The position numbers and the translations under genes were made by a program. Below, piece after piece: positions 25,182 to 34,215 of a stretch of 64,000 bases of DNA (positions within the stretch are counted from its first letter, which is position 1; the number at the start of each line of letters is the position of its first letter). The notes under the pieces were generated by a model. That model ran no database searches. It was not told the DNA's origin and was given only the letters and a program-made list of their open reading frames with translations. The stretch spans positions 2,285,709 to 2,349,708 of the forward strand of contig NZ_LT976854.1 of the NCBI RefSeq assembly GCF_900249755.1, in the 5' to 3' direction. This DNA is from Cupriavidus taiwanensis. Lineage in GTDB: Bacteria > Pseudomonadota > Gammaproteobacteria > Burkholderiales > Burkholderiaceae.

Positions 25182-25519
25182 GATTTTCTCCTGGGCGATT
25201 CAAAATAGTTGATTGTTTGCGGCCAGCGCTGTTTGGCGTGTTGCGCTGCATGTGCAGAACTATAGCGAGCGCCCGGCGTCTTTCAGGCGACATGCATTGT
25301 CATTGTTATTCAAAAATATTGATGATCTAATCGGGGGCGGGTCGGCGCCAGCCAGCGATTACCTTGAGATCGATAATGCGAATTGTTATCATTCGTGACG
25401 ATTCCCAGCCTGCATCGCCCCATGTCCGCCGTCCTCGTCCTGCCTCGCCGCCCTTGTTTCGTCGCCCACGCCGCTGGCGCCGGTGATGCCGCCGGGCGCG
25501 CGGCGCCGCGGGTGCCGGC
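25182..25519. other. Divergent promoter region between hydrolase and iron operon
   Basis: 338 bases, clearly A/T-richer than the rest around 25290-25400. It contains the Fur-box promoter for the rightward operon. A second, weaker Fur-like stretch (about 25293-25315, CATTGTCATTGTTATTC) lies on the hydrolase side. No coding frame is convincing. Confidence 0.55.
25364..25392 (+). promoter_or_regulatory. Fur-box-overlapped promoter of the DUF3649-PepSY operon
   Basis: TTGAGA (25364-25369), 17 bases, then TATCAT (25387-25392). The spacer and -10 contain GATAATGCGAATTGTTATC (25372-25390), close to the Fur consensus GATAATGATAATCATTATC. Iron-replete repression of the operon is expected. Confidence 0.75.
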
Positions 25520-25816
25520 ATGAGCAAGGCGTCCGCGGCGAGCGGGTGGCGCTATCGCGCGGGCGTGGGCGCGCGCGCCGTCGCCGCCATTGCCGGCGGC
25601 TATGCGCTGGCGGCGCTGGCCACCGCGGTGCTCGCGCTCTATCTGCCGATGGCGCGGCACGATGCCGTGACCACGGCGACGCTGCTGTCGTTCGCCATCT
25701 ATGCCGGCGCGGCGGTCTGGGTGTTTGCGGTGCGTAGCGCCTGGCGCGCGTGCGCTGGCCTGGCGCTGCCGGCCGCGCTGCTGGCGGCCATGCTGGCGCT
25801 CGGGCGGGGGGCGTGA
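25520..25816 (+). CDS. DUF3649-type small membrane protein of iron-uptake operon
   Basis: A 98-residue protein with three hydrophobic segments (about 18-42, 52-70 and 75-95). The sequence AGGYALAALATAVLALYLPM is typical of the DUF3649 proteins that accompany PepSY ferric-siderophore reductases. The stop codon overlaps the next start (TGATG), so the genes are translationally coupled. The Fur box about 130 bases upstream supports an iron-acquisition role. Its exact function is not known. Confidence 0.8.
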   Translation: MSKASAASGWRYRAGVGARAVAAIAGGYALAALATAVLALYLPMARHDAVTTATLLSFAIYAGAAVWVFAVRSAWRACAGLALPAALLAAMLALGRGA

Positions 25817-27456
25817 TGCGCGCGGGATTCAGGCAGTCGATGGCATGGCTCCACACCTGGAGCGGCCTGCTGGTGTGCTGGGTGTTGTTCCTGATGTTCT
25901 GCGGCGGCACCGCCAGCTACTACAAGGAAGAGATCTCGCTGTGGATGCGGCCGGAGCTGCATCGCACCGCGCCGGCCGATGCCGCGCAGGTGCCGCCGGC
26001 GCAGATGGCACGGAACGCGTTGCGCTATCTGCAGCATGAAGCCCCGGATGCCGCGCGCTGGTTCATCACGCTGCCGGATGCGCGGCGCGACACGGTCAAC
26101 GTGCTGTGGACCTACAAGCCGGGCCAGGCGCCGCGCGATGCCGACGGCAAGCCGCGCCGCTTCGACACGCGCCTGCTCGATCCGGCCACCGGCGCGCCGC
26201 TGGCAGCCGCGCGCGAGACCCGCGGCGGCGAATTCCTCTACCGGCTGCACTTCGACCTGCATTACATGCCGGCCAAGTGGGCGCGCTGGATCGCCGGGTT
26301 CTGCGCCATGTTCATGCTGGTGGCGATCGTCAGCGGCGTGATCACCCATCGCCGCATCTTTGCCGATTTCTTCACGTTCCGGCGCGGCAAGGGCCAGCGT
26401 TCCTGGCTCGATGCGCACAACGCGCTGGCGGTGCTGCCGCTGCCGTTCCACCTGATGATCACCTACACCGGGCTGGTGACGCTGCTGTTCATGTATATGC
26501 CGTGGGGCGTCGAGGCGGCATACGGGGGCGACCAGCGCGCGTTCCAGGCGCAGACCGGGCTGCGCCCGCTGCCGCCTAAGGCCGCGGGCACGGCCGCGCC
26601 GCTGGCGAGCGTGCCGGAGATGATGGCGCAGGCCGTGCGCGCATGGCAGGGCGGGCAGGTGCGCCGCATCGTGGTGAGCCTGCCGGGCGATGCCAACGCG
26701 ACCGTGACGATCACCCGCGCCGAGCCGGATACGCTCGCGCACGATCCGCCCGCGCTGGAATTCGCCGGTGCCAGCGGCGCCCTGCTTGGCGCGTACGCCG
26801 AGGACAAGTCCGCCGCCGAACTGACGCGCAGCGTGATGACTGGCCTGCATATCGCCGGCTTTGCGGCACCGGGCTTGCGCGCGCTGTTCTTCCTGTGCGG
26901 GCTGGCCGGCACCGCCATGGTCGCCACCGGCGCCATCCTGTGGGCGGTGCGCACGCGCCAGCAGCAGGCCAGGGCGATCGCTGCGCGCGGGCGGCCGGGG
27001 TTTGGCCTGCGCCTGGTCGAGGCGCTCAACCTCGGCGCGATCGCGGGCCTGCCGGTGGCCTTTGCCAGCTACTTCTGGGCTAACCGCCTGCTGCCGGTGG
27101 CAATGGCGCAGCGGCCCGAGGCCGAGATCCGTTGCTTCTTCATGGCCTGGGCCGCGTGCGCGCTGCTGGCGCTGTGCCGGCCCACGCGCGGCATGTGGCG
27201 CGCGCAGTTGTGGGCGGGCGCGGTGTTGTTCGGCAGCATCCCGCTGCTCAATGCGCTGACCACCGCGTCGCATCTGGGCGTGACCCTGCTGCAGGGACGC
27301 GGGCCGGCAGCCGTGGCCGGCTTCGACCTGGTGTCGCTGGCGCTTGGCGTGGCGCTGGGCGTCGCGGCGTGGATCACAGGCCGTCGGCAACCGGCGGCCG
27401 CACGCCTGCCATCGCGCCCGCGCAACGTTGCCGCCGGCACGCAGGAGGCCGCATGA
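25816..27456 (+). CDS. PepSY-domain membrane protein (ferric-siderophore reductase type)
   Basis: A 546-residue inner-membrane protein of the PiuB/FsrB-like PepSY_TM family. It has an N-terminal helix (WLHTWSGLLVCWVLFLMFCG), a periplasmic PepSY region (about 60-150), the pair LHYMPAKWARWIAGFCAMFM and GVITHRRIFADFFTFR, a second region with WLDAHNALAVLPLPFHLMI, and three or four C-terminal helices. The conserved histidines (LHTW, LHFDLHY, THRR, DAHN and PFH) could ligate heme. Such proteins reduce Fe(III)-siderophores at the inner membrane. It is coupled to both neighbours by 1- to 4-base overlaps. Confidence 0.87.
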   Translation: MRAGFRQSMAWLHTWSGLLVCWVLFLMFCGGTASYYKEEISLWMRPELHRTAPADAAQVPPAQMARNALRYLQHEAPDAARWFITLPDARRDTVNVLWTYKPGQAPRDADGKPRRFDTRLLDPATGAPLAAARETRGGEFLYRLHFDLHYMPAKWARWIAGFCAMFMLVAIVSGVITHRRIFADFFTFRRGKGQRSWLDAHNALAVLPLPFHLMITYTGLVTLLFMYMPWGVEAAYGGDQRAFQAQTGLRPLPPKAAGTAAPLASVPEMMAQAVRAWQGGQVRRIVVSLPGDANATVTITRAEPDTLAHDPPALEFAGASGALLGAYAEDKSAAELTRSVMTGLHIAGFAAPGLRALFFLCGLAGTAMVATGAILWAVRTRQQQARAIAARGRPGFGLRLVEALNLGAIAGLPVAFASYFWANRLLPVAMAQRPEAEIRCFFMAWAACALLALCRPTRGMWRAQLWAGAVLFGSIPLLNALTTASHLGVTLLQGRGPAAVAGFDLVSLALGVALGVAAWITGRRQPAAARLPSRPRNVAAGTQEAA

Positions 27457-27800
27457 ACGCGCTCGCTGCGTTCGCGCTGTCGCTGGCCGGGTTTGCCGCG
27501 CTGGCGCTGTCGCTCGAGCGGCACCATGCCGACATCCATGGCCGCGGCAGCATGCCGTCGCGCGGCGCGGTGGCGCGCATGCGCCTGGCCGGCGCGTTGG
27601 CGCTGGCGCTGGCGTGGGGACTGCATATCGCCGCGCAGGGTGGGCCGCTGGGCACGGTGTCGTGGCTGGGCATGATGACGGCCAGTGCCATCGCGGTGGC
27701 GCTGGGCCTGTCCTACGCGCCGCGCGCGGTGCAGCGCCTGCTGCCCGGCGTGGCGCTGATCGGACTGGCCGGCGCGTGCGGCTGGTTGCTTGGCGGCTGA
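27453..27800 (+). CDS. DUF3325-type small membrane protein
   Basis: A 115-residue protein with three or four hydrophobic segments and the motif SLERHHADIHGRGSMPSRGA between the first two, which is typical of DUF3325. The start overlaps the PepSY stop (ATGA). It is the third gene of the Fur-box operon DUF3649-PepSY-DUF3325. No TonB receptor lies next to it in this window. Confidence 0.82.
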   Translation: MNALAAFALSLAGFAALALSLERHHADIHGRGSMPSRGAVARMRLAGALALALAWGLHIAAQGGPLGTVSWLGMMTASAIAVALGLSYAPRAVQRLLPGVALIGLAGACGWLLGG

Positions 27801-27849
27801 ACGGTTGAAGGGCTGAGCGGCTGAACCGACCGCCAGCGCCGCGGCGCGC

Positions 27850-30800
27850 TCAGCTTGCGGTCTGCCGTCGGGCGGGCGCTTCGGCCTGCTGCCGGACCTC
27901 GCCAACGACCTCGCCCACGACATCGCGCAGCACCTCGAGCAGCCGCTGCGGCGGATACGGCTTGCGCAGCACCGCGACCGCGCCGAGCGCGTCGCGCTGC
28001 GCCGGGGTCAGGTCCAGTTCGTAGCCGGTGGCGAAGACCACGGCCAGCGCCGGATGGCGCATGCGCGCGGCCAGCGCCAGTTCCACTCCGGAATCGCCGG
28101 CCAGTGCCACGTCGGTCACCAGCACGTCGACCGCGTTGCCGGCCAGCAAGGCGAGTGCCCCGGCCTCGCTGTCCGCTTCCAGCGCGTGAACGCCGTAGGC
28201 GCGCAGCACTTCCGCGGTGCCCGCGCGTACCAGCGCGTCGTCGTCGACACATAGCACGCGCAGACGCGGGGCACCTGGCGCGTGGCCCGTTGGCGCGGCG
28301 TGCGCGGCGCGCCGGGCGCGCTGGGCGCGGTTCGCCAGCACGTGGCGCACCTTGCGCGCCAGCGCCTCGTGCGTATAGGGCTTGCTCAGCAGTTCGATGC
28401 CGGCGTCGAGCCGCCCGTCGTGCACGATAACGCTGTCGGCGTAGCCCGAGGTGAACAGCACGCCCACGTCCGGCAGCCGTTCCCGCAGCTTGCGCGCCAG
28501 CTCGGTGCTGCGCAGCGGGCCGGGCATCACCACATCGCTGAACAGCAGGTCTACCGGCACGCCACGCTCGACGATCGACAGCGCGGCGTGCGCGTCGCGC
28601 GCGCGCAGCACGTGATAGCCCAGGCTCGCCAGCATCTCGACCACCGTGGCGCGCACGTCCTCGTCGTCTTCCACCACCAGCACGGTCTCGCTGCCGCCGT
28701 GCGCGGCGCCCGCATCCAGTTCGATATCCGGGTCTTCATCGCGTTGCACGCGCGGCAGGAACAGCGTGACCGTGGTCCCGCGCCCGGGCGCGCTGACGAT
28801 CTTCACGTGGCCGTCGGACTGGCGGATGAAGCCATACACCATGCTCAGGCCCAGCCCGGTGCCCTGGCCCTCGGGCTTGGTCGTGAAGAAGGGCTCGAAC
28901 ACGCGCTCCTGCACCTCGGGCGGCATGCCGACGCCGGTGTCGGTGACCGACAGCAGCACATACTGCATGGAGGCAGCAGCCGCTTCCTCGCTGGCTTCGC
29001 CGGGCCGGGCGTTGCGCGCCGCGATGGTAAGGCGCCCGTGCCCGTGCATGGCGTCGCGCGCGTTGATCGCCAGGTTCAGCAGCGCATTCTCGACCTGGAA
29101 CGGATCGACCAGGGTGTTCCACAGGTTGGGCGCCACCACCGTTTCGATCTCGATGCCATCGCCCAGCGCGCGGCGCAGCATGTCGTCCAGCCTGCGCACC
29201 AGCCGGCCCAGGTTGACGACCTTGGGCGCCAGCGGCTGGCGCCGCCCGAACGCCAGCAGCTGCGACGCCAGCTTGGCGCCGCGCGCGACGCCGGCCAGCG
29301 CGTTGCGCAGGCGCGGCTCGGCGCGCGCATCGCCGGCCAGGTCGCGCGCCAGCAACTGCAGGTTGCCGCCGATCACCTGCAGCAGGTTGTTGAAGTCATG
29401 GGCGACGCCGCCGGTCAGGTTGCCGATCGCCTCCATCTTCTGCGCGGTGCGCAGCGCCTCGTCGGCGTGGCGCAGCGCGGCCTGGGCTTCGCGGTCGCCG
29501 GTGACGTCGCGGCCCACGCCGTGGATATGGCCGTTGGCCGGATCGACCGACAGCGTCCACGCCAGCCAGCGCAGCGCGCCGTCGGCGCGCAGCAGGCGGC
29601 ATTCGAAGCGCACCGGCACGCCGTCGTGGCGCAACGCGTCCAGCTGCGCGCTGGCGCCGGCCTGGTCGTCGGCGTAGATGAATGACAGGTACGCGCGCCC
29701 CAGCACCTGCTGCGGCGCGTGGCCGAGCGTGCGGGTCCACGCCGGGCTGACCCGCTGCAGGCAGCCATCGAAGCGCGCGACGATGAGCAGGTCTTCGCTC
29801 AGCTCCCACAGCCGGTCATGGTCGGCCACGGCCTGCGCGACGCGGCGCTCGAGCGTGGCGTTGAGTTCCTGCAGGCGGCGCTCGGTGGCCCGGCGCAGTT
29901 CGGAGAGGCGCAGATTGCTGGCCACGCGCGCGAGCAGTTCGCGCGCAGAGAAGGGCTTGACCAGGTAGTCGTCGGCGCCGCTGTCCAGGCCGCTGACGCG
30001 TGCCTCCTCGCCGGCGCGGGCGGACAGCAGCAGCACCGGCGTGTCGCGCAGCGCGGCGTCGGCGCGCAGCGCGCGCACCAGGCCAAAGCCGTCCAGGCGC
30101 GGCATCATCACGTCCGACACCACCAGTGCCGGCGCGTGCGCGCGCGCCAGCGCCAGCGCCGCCTCGCCGTCGGCGGCCACGGCGACGCGATGGCCGGCGG
30201 CGCCCAGCAGGCGGCGCATGTAGTCGCGCAGGTCGTCGTTGTCGTCCACCACCAGCACCAGGGCGCCTGCCTGCGCCGTATCGCCGGCTGCGGCCTGCGC
30301 GGCGGGCAAGGGAAGGTCTTCCGCTGCCGCGGTCGTTGCCGGCAGCACCTGCGCTTGCGGCCAGCGCAGCGCGCTTTCGACATAGGCGCGCGCCTGCACG
30401 CTGCTGGACGGGGGCGCGGCGTCAGCCTCGGCGGCCTCGCCAGTGACCGCAGCCATGGCCGCTTCGGCGCCGGCCGGCAGGCGCACGGTGAAGCAGGTGC
30501 CCTCGCCCGGCACGCTCTGCACGTCGATCGTGCCGCCGTGCAGCCGCACCAGCTCCTGCACCAGCGCCAGGCCGATGCCGCTGCCTTCGATGGTACGACC
30601 CTGTGCGCCTTCGACACGATGGAAGCGCTCGAAGATGCGCGGCAGTTCCGCCGCCGGGATGCCGATGCCGGTGTCGCGCACGGTGAACGCCACGGTGTCG
30701 TCGCCTTGCGCCGCCACGGCCACGGTGATGGTGCCGGCGAAGGTGAACTTGAAAGCGTTGGAGACCAGGTTCAGCACGATGGTCTCCCACATGTCGCGGT

Positions 30801-32250
30801 CCACCGCCACCGCGCGCGCCAGCGGCGGGCACAGCGGCGGGCAGTCGATGCGCAGCGTGATGCCGGCCGCTTCCACGCTGGCGCGGAACAGCGAGGCCAG
30901 GTCCGCCGTCAGCGCGGCCACGTCGGTGGGCTGGCGGCGCATGGTCACGCGGCCGGACTCGATCCGCGAAAAATCCAGCAGCGCATTGACCAGCTTGAGC
31001 AGCCGCAGCCCGTTGCGATGCGTCATCTCCAGCAGGGCGCGGTCTTCGCCGGGGCCGGTGCGGCGCACCAGTTCTTCCAGCGGTCCCAGCATCAGCGTCA
31101 GCGGCGTGCGGAATTCATGGCTGATATTGGAGAAGAACGCGGTCTTGGCGCGGTCGATCTCGGCCAGCGCCTCGGCGCGCTTGCGCTCGGCCTCGTAGGC
31201 CAGCGCCGAGTGCATGGCGGCGCCGATCTGCCCCGCCGCCAGCGTCAGGAAGCTGCGGTAGCGCGCATCGAACAGCCGGAACGGGTTCAGCCCCACCACC
31301 AGCACGCCGCGATGCGAGGCGCTGCCCGATGGCGCGACCTCGATCACCGCCGCGGACGAAGGCGGCACGCCCCACGCGCCGCCCGGCAGCGGCATCGCGA
31401 AGCGCGAAGCCAGGTCGCTGACCAGGCCGGGCTGCTGGCGTGCCAGCACGTCGGCCACCGGCCATGGCCATTGCGCGTCCAGCGCGATCTGCGCGGGGGC
31501 GCCCGGGTGGCCGGCATCGATGCCGATGGCGCCGGTGCGCTGCAGCGTGCGGGCGCCGGGCTCGGCGATGTACAGCAGCGCGAACACGATGTCGCGCGGG
31601 TCCGACGACAGCGCCGCCATGGCGCGCTCGCACGCGTCGCGCCAGGCGCGCGCCTCGCTGGCCGAAGCCGCCACGTCGCGCAGCACGTTCAGCTGGCGCT
31701 CGGCCAGCACGCGCTCGGTGTCGTCGCTGTTGGCGCAGATGATGCCGCCGGTGCCGCCGTGGTCATTGGGAACCGGGCTGTAGGAGAAGGTGTAGTAGGT
31801 CTCCTCCGGGTAGCCGTTGCGCTCCATGATCAGCAGCTTCTGTTCGACGAAGGTGCCTTCGGTGCCGGTCATCGCGGTGGCCAGCAGCGGGCCGATCTCG
31901 GGCCAGATTTCGCGCCAGACCACGGACGTGGGCTGGCCCAGCGCGCCGGGGTGCTTGCCGCCGATGATCGATTGGTAGGCGTCGTTGTAGAAGAAGTGCA
32001 GGGCCTCGCCCCAGCCGATCCAGATGGGCTGGCGCGAGGTCAGCATGATGCGGATCGCGGTCTTGAGGCTGTGCGGCCAGCCTTGCGGCGGCCCGAGCGG
32101 GGTCGCGGCCCAGTCGAAGGCGCGCATCAGCGCGCCCATTTCGCCGCCGCCGGCGAGAAAGCCCGGCGCGTCGGCGCGCGCGACGGGCGCTGCGCGGGCG
32201 CTTGCGGCGGCGGATTCAGACGGCGTCGGCGGAGATGGCGAGGGCGTCAT
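27850..32250 (-). CDS. Giant soluble hybrid histidine kinase with two kinase cores and three receiver domains
   Basis: A 1466-residue cytoplasmic signalling protein without membrane helices. Order: PAS-like (about 30-185), GAF-like (about 195-360), kinase core 1 (H-box FFSNISHEFRTPLTL, N-box LVSNAFKF, DTGIGIP, GSGIGLALV; about 385-620), receiver 1 (SDVMMPRLDG), PAS (about 820-940), kinase core 2 (GGVAHDFNNLLQVI; catalytic DTGVGMPPE and GTGLGLSMV), receiver 2 (SDVVMPG) and receiver 3 (VTDVALAG). Core 2 is of the HWE/NtrB-like HDFNN type. The start MTPSPS is the first ATG before a Pro/Ser-rich leader. No response-regulator gene with an output domain is adjacent; the nearest is at 37185. Confidence 0.9.
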   Translation of the reverse strand: MTPSPSPPTPSESAAASARAAPVARADAPGFLAGGGEMGALMRAFDWAATPLGPPQGWPHSLKTAIRIMLTSRQPIWIGWGEALHFFYNDAYQSIIGGKHPGALGQPTSVVWREIWPEIGPLLATAMTGTEGTFVEQKLLIMERNGYPEETYYTFSYSPVPNDHGGTGGIICANSDDTERVLAERQLNVLRDVAASASEARAWRDACERAMAALSSDPRDIVFALLYIAEPGARTLQRTGAIGIDAGHPGAPAQIALDAQWPWPVADVLARQQPGLVSDLASRFAMPLPGGAWGVPPSSAAVIEVAPSGSASHRGVLVVGLNPFRLFDARYRSFLTLAAGQIGAAMHSALAYEAERKRAEALAEIDRAKTAFFSNISHEFRTPLTLMLGPLEELVRRTGPGEDRALLEMTHRNGLRLLKLVNALLDFSRIESGRVTMRRQPTDVAALTADLASLFRASVEAAGITLRIDCPPLCPPLARAVAVDRDMWETIVLNLVSNAFKFTFAGTITVAVAAQGDDTVAFTVRDTGIGIPAAELPRIFERFHRVEGAQGRTIEGSGIGLALVQELVRLHGGTIDVQSVPGEGTCFTVRLPAGAEAAMAAVTGEAAEADAAPPSSSVQARAYVESALRWPQAQVLPATTAAAEDLPLPAAQAAAGDTAQAGALVLVVDDNDDLRDYMRRLLGAAGHRVAVAADGEAALALARAHAPALVVSDVMMPRLDGFGLVRALRADAALRDTPVLLLSARAGEEARVSGLDSGADDYLVKPFSARELLARVASNLRLSELRRATERRLQELNATLERRVAQAVADHDRLWELSEDLLIVARFDGCLQRVSPAWTRTLGHAPQQVLGRAYLSFIYADDQAGASAQLDALRHDGVPVRFECRLLRADGALRWLAWTLSVDPANGHIHGVGRDVTGDREAQAALRHADEALRTAQKMEAIGNLTGGVAHDFNNLLQVIGGNLQLLARDLAGDARAEPRLRNALAGVARGAKLASQLLAFGRRQPLAPKVVNLGRLVRRLDDMLRRALGDGIEIETVVAPNLWNTLVDPFQVENALLNLAINARDAMHGHGRLTIAARNARPGEASEEAAAASMQYVLLSVTDTGVGMPPEVQERVFEPFFTTKPEGQGTGLGLSMVYGFIRQSDGHVKIVSAPGRGTTVTLFLPRVQRDEDPDIELDAGAAHGGSETVLVVEDDEDVRATVVEMLASLGYHVLRARDAHAALSIVERGVPVDLLFSDVVMPGPLRSTELARKLRERLPDVGVLFTSGYADSVIVHDGRLDAGIELLSKPYTHEALARKVRHVLANRAQRARRAAHAAPTGHAPGAPRLRVLCVDDDALVRAGTAEVLRAYGVHALEADSEAGALALLAGNAVDVLVTDVALAGDSGVELALAARMRHPALAVVFATGYELDLTPAQRDALGAVAVLRKPYPPQRLLEVLRDVVGEVVGEVRQQAEAPARRQTAS

Positions 32251-32407
32251 GCTGGCGGCGGTGTCCTTATGGTCTTCTCTCTCGGGGCACGCCGGCCCCC
32301 GGCGTGCGGCCCGCGCGTCTTGGCAGACTTTGCCTAGCCTTGCCGTGCAATGCAAGCAGGCCGCGAGGCGCCTGTGCGGCGCGTCGCGGCCTTGTTCGGG
32401 GCGAGAT

Positions 32408-32451
32408 AGCGGCCCTATAGCGGCCCTATTGCGGTTCTATCGCGGCCCTGT
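32408..32451. repeat. Four tandem 11-bp repeats upstream of the hybrid kinase
   Basis: Units AGCGGCCCTAT, AGCGGCCCTAT, TGCGGTTCTAT and CGCGGCCCTGT follow one another without gaps, close to one helical turn each. They lie 158 bases upstream of the kinase start and 24 bases past the end of the PRC-barrel gene. They may be an iteron-like binding site or a simple tandem expansion. Confidence 0.7.
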
Positions 32452-32474
32452 TCGCGCAGCGTGTTGCCAGCGAA

Positions 32475-32900
32475 TTACAGCGGCGGAGAGACCCAGTACG
32501 GGTCGCGCCCGTAGTATTCGTGCAGCGACTTGCCCCATTGCGGGTCGGCCATGCTTGGCCAGCTGTCCTTGTTGAAGCCCGGGGCGGACTTGATCCGGTC
32601 CGCCGTGACGGCGATCCGGAAGCACTTTTCGTCGGTATCCATGACCAGCGCATTCCACGGGATGGCGTGCAGCGTGTCGCCCATGCCGAGGAAGCCGCCG
32701 GTGGTCAGCACCGCGTAGGCAATGCGGCCGTGCGGCACGTCCAGCATGATCTCGGAGATCTTGCCGACATGCTCGCCGTCGGACGAATACGCCTTGGTGC
32801 CATCCAGGCTGGAAGCTGCCATCACTTCCGGGCCCGGGCCTTCGCCCACGCCGGAACCGACGATGGCTGCGCCTTGACTGCTGGGAGGTTGGGTTTGCAT
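32475..32900 (-). CDS. PRC-barrel domain protein
   Basis: A 141-residue soluble protein. The PRC-barrel lies at about residues 25-95: KAYSSDGEHVGKISEIMLDV, then RIAYAVLTTGGFLGMGDTLH and IPWNALVMDTDEKCFRI. The C-terminus (GFNKDSWPSMADPQWGKSLH) is the conserved tail of the stress-linked PRC group found in proteobacteria. AAGGAGCAACAGC precedes the ATG. It lies between the porin gene and the hybrid kinase, all leftward. The role is unknown. Confidence 0.82.
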   Translation of the reverse strand: MQTQPPSSQGAAIVGSGVGEGPGPEVMAASSLDGTKAYSSDGEHVGKISEIMLDVPHGRIAYAVLTTGGFLGMGDTLHAIPWNALVMDTDEKCFRIAVTADRIKSAPGFNKDSWPSMADPQWGKSLHEYYGRDPYWVSPPL

Positions 32901-33093
32901 GCTGTTGCTCCTTGTCGCGAGACGGTGGAATGCTTGGCGCGCGCAATGACCATGCCTGCACCGCGATGGCGTGGCGAGCGCGTGGTTTCCGCGTCGAGCG
33001 CCAGGCAGCGGCACTCCCGGCCGCCCCGGCGAAGGTAATTCTTTCGCGAGGCTTGCAAAAACAACGCATCCCGCAGGCAATTCCGCAGCGGCT

Positions 33094-34215
33094 TCAGAAG
33101 TGGTGCCGCATGCCAAGCATCGCGCCCACGCGCGTGCTGCGCGCCACGCCGGCGGCGGGCGTGCCGGCCCAGTATTCGGTCTCGCGGCCGACCGCGCCGC
33201 CGCGCGCGCGCACCACGTCGGCCTCCAGGTACAGGCTGGTGCGCCGCGACAAGGCGTAGTCGGCCACCAGCGCGACGCTGTCGGCATTGCCGCCGCCCAG
33301 CAGCACCGGCACCTGCTGGAACTGAGTGGTCACGTTGCCGCGTTGCCAGTAGCGGTAATAGGCGCCGGACAGATGCAGCGCGGGCGTGAGCTGGTAGCCC
33401 AGCCCGGCGAAGGCGATGTCGAAGCGCGCGCCGTCCGCGGTTTGTTGCCGCGCCGATTCGCGCCGGCCCATGTGGCCCAGGTAGAAGGTCGCCTTGCCGG
33501 ATGCATACGAGCCGCCCACGGCGTAGTTGCGTACCGTGCCGCCGCCGTCGACGCTGCGGCGCTGGTCGTAGGCCGCGCCCAGCGCCAGCGCGCCTTGCTG
33601 CAGCATCAGGCCGCCACCCAGCGTGGCGCCGCGCGCGAGGCTGCCGGCCTGCCCGCCGGCGCCGTAGTCCAGTTGCAGCGTCAGCGGGCCGGCGGTTTTC
33701 TTGTAGACCACGCTGTGGTTGATGCGGTAGTCCTGGAAGAAGATGTCGCCGCCAAGGTAGAGCGGATCGGACCAGAAGTTGCCCCAGCCCTGGTCGAGCG
33801 GATTGAAGGCCCAGCCGATATTGTTCAGCGCGTTGTACTGGCGGCCGAAGGTCAGGCTGCCCCAGTCGCCGGCCAGCCCGGCATAGGCCTGGCGGCCGAA
33901 CAGCGCCTGGTAGCTGGCGCGGCCGTCGTCGCTGCCGATGCCGGCCTCGAGCTGGAAGATGGCGTGCTGGCCGCCGCCCAGGTCTTCATCGCCCTTCAGG
34001 CCGAAACGGCTGCCGACCATGCCGCCGGAGACCAGCGCCGCCTGGTCGTGGTGATGGCCGTCCAGGTTCGAGGTATAGCGCACGGCCGTGCTGACGATGC
34101 CATACACGGTGATGCCGGGCTCGGCGTGGGCACGCGCGGCGGTGAGCGCCGCGGTGACGGCAGCGACGGGCAACAGCCCGGCCGCCAGCAGCCAGTGGCT
34201 GGCTGTCTTCTGCAT
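33094..34215 (-). CDS. Gram-negative porin (Burkholderia-type)
   Basis: A 373-residue outer-membrane general porin, expected to form 16-stranded trimers. The signal peptide (MQKTASHWLLAAGLLPVAAV) is cleaved after AHA-EPGITVYG. Hallmarks are ITVYGIVSTAVRY, GSRFGLKGDEDLGGGQHAIF, FGRQAYAGLAGDWGSLTFGR and the terminal GMLGMRHHF, whose final Phe is the assembly signal. The gene starts with a GGAGG ribosome binding site. It is paralogous to the porin at 47872. Confidence 0.92.
   Translation of the reverse strand: MQKTASHWLLAAGLLPVAAVTAALTAARAHAEPGITVYGIVSTAVRYTSNLDGHHHDQAALVSGGMVGSRFGLKGDEDLGGGQHAIFQLEAGIGSDDGRASYQALFGRQAYAGLAGDWGSLTFGRQYNALNNIGWAFNPLDQGWGNFWSDPLYLGGDIFFQDYRINHSVVYKKTAGPLTLQLDYGAGGQAGSLARGATLGGGLMLQQGALALGAAYDQRRSVDGGGTVRNYAVGGSYASGKATFYLGHMGRRESARQQTADGARFDIAFAGLGYQLTPALHLSGAYYRYWQRGNVTTQFQQVPVLLGGGNADSVALVADYALSRRTSLYLEADVVRARGGAVGRETEYWAGTPAAGVARSTRVGAMLGMRHHF

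Noticed and set aside
29719-32337. Long plus-strand frame (872 codons) opposite the hybrid kinase
   Set aside because: Same reason: a shadow frame with His/Gln/Arg-rich composition opposite intact kinase and receiver motifs.
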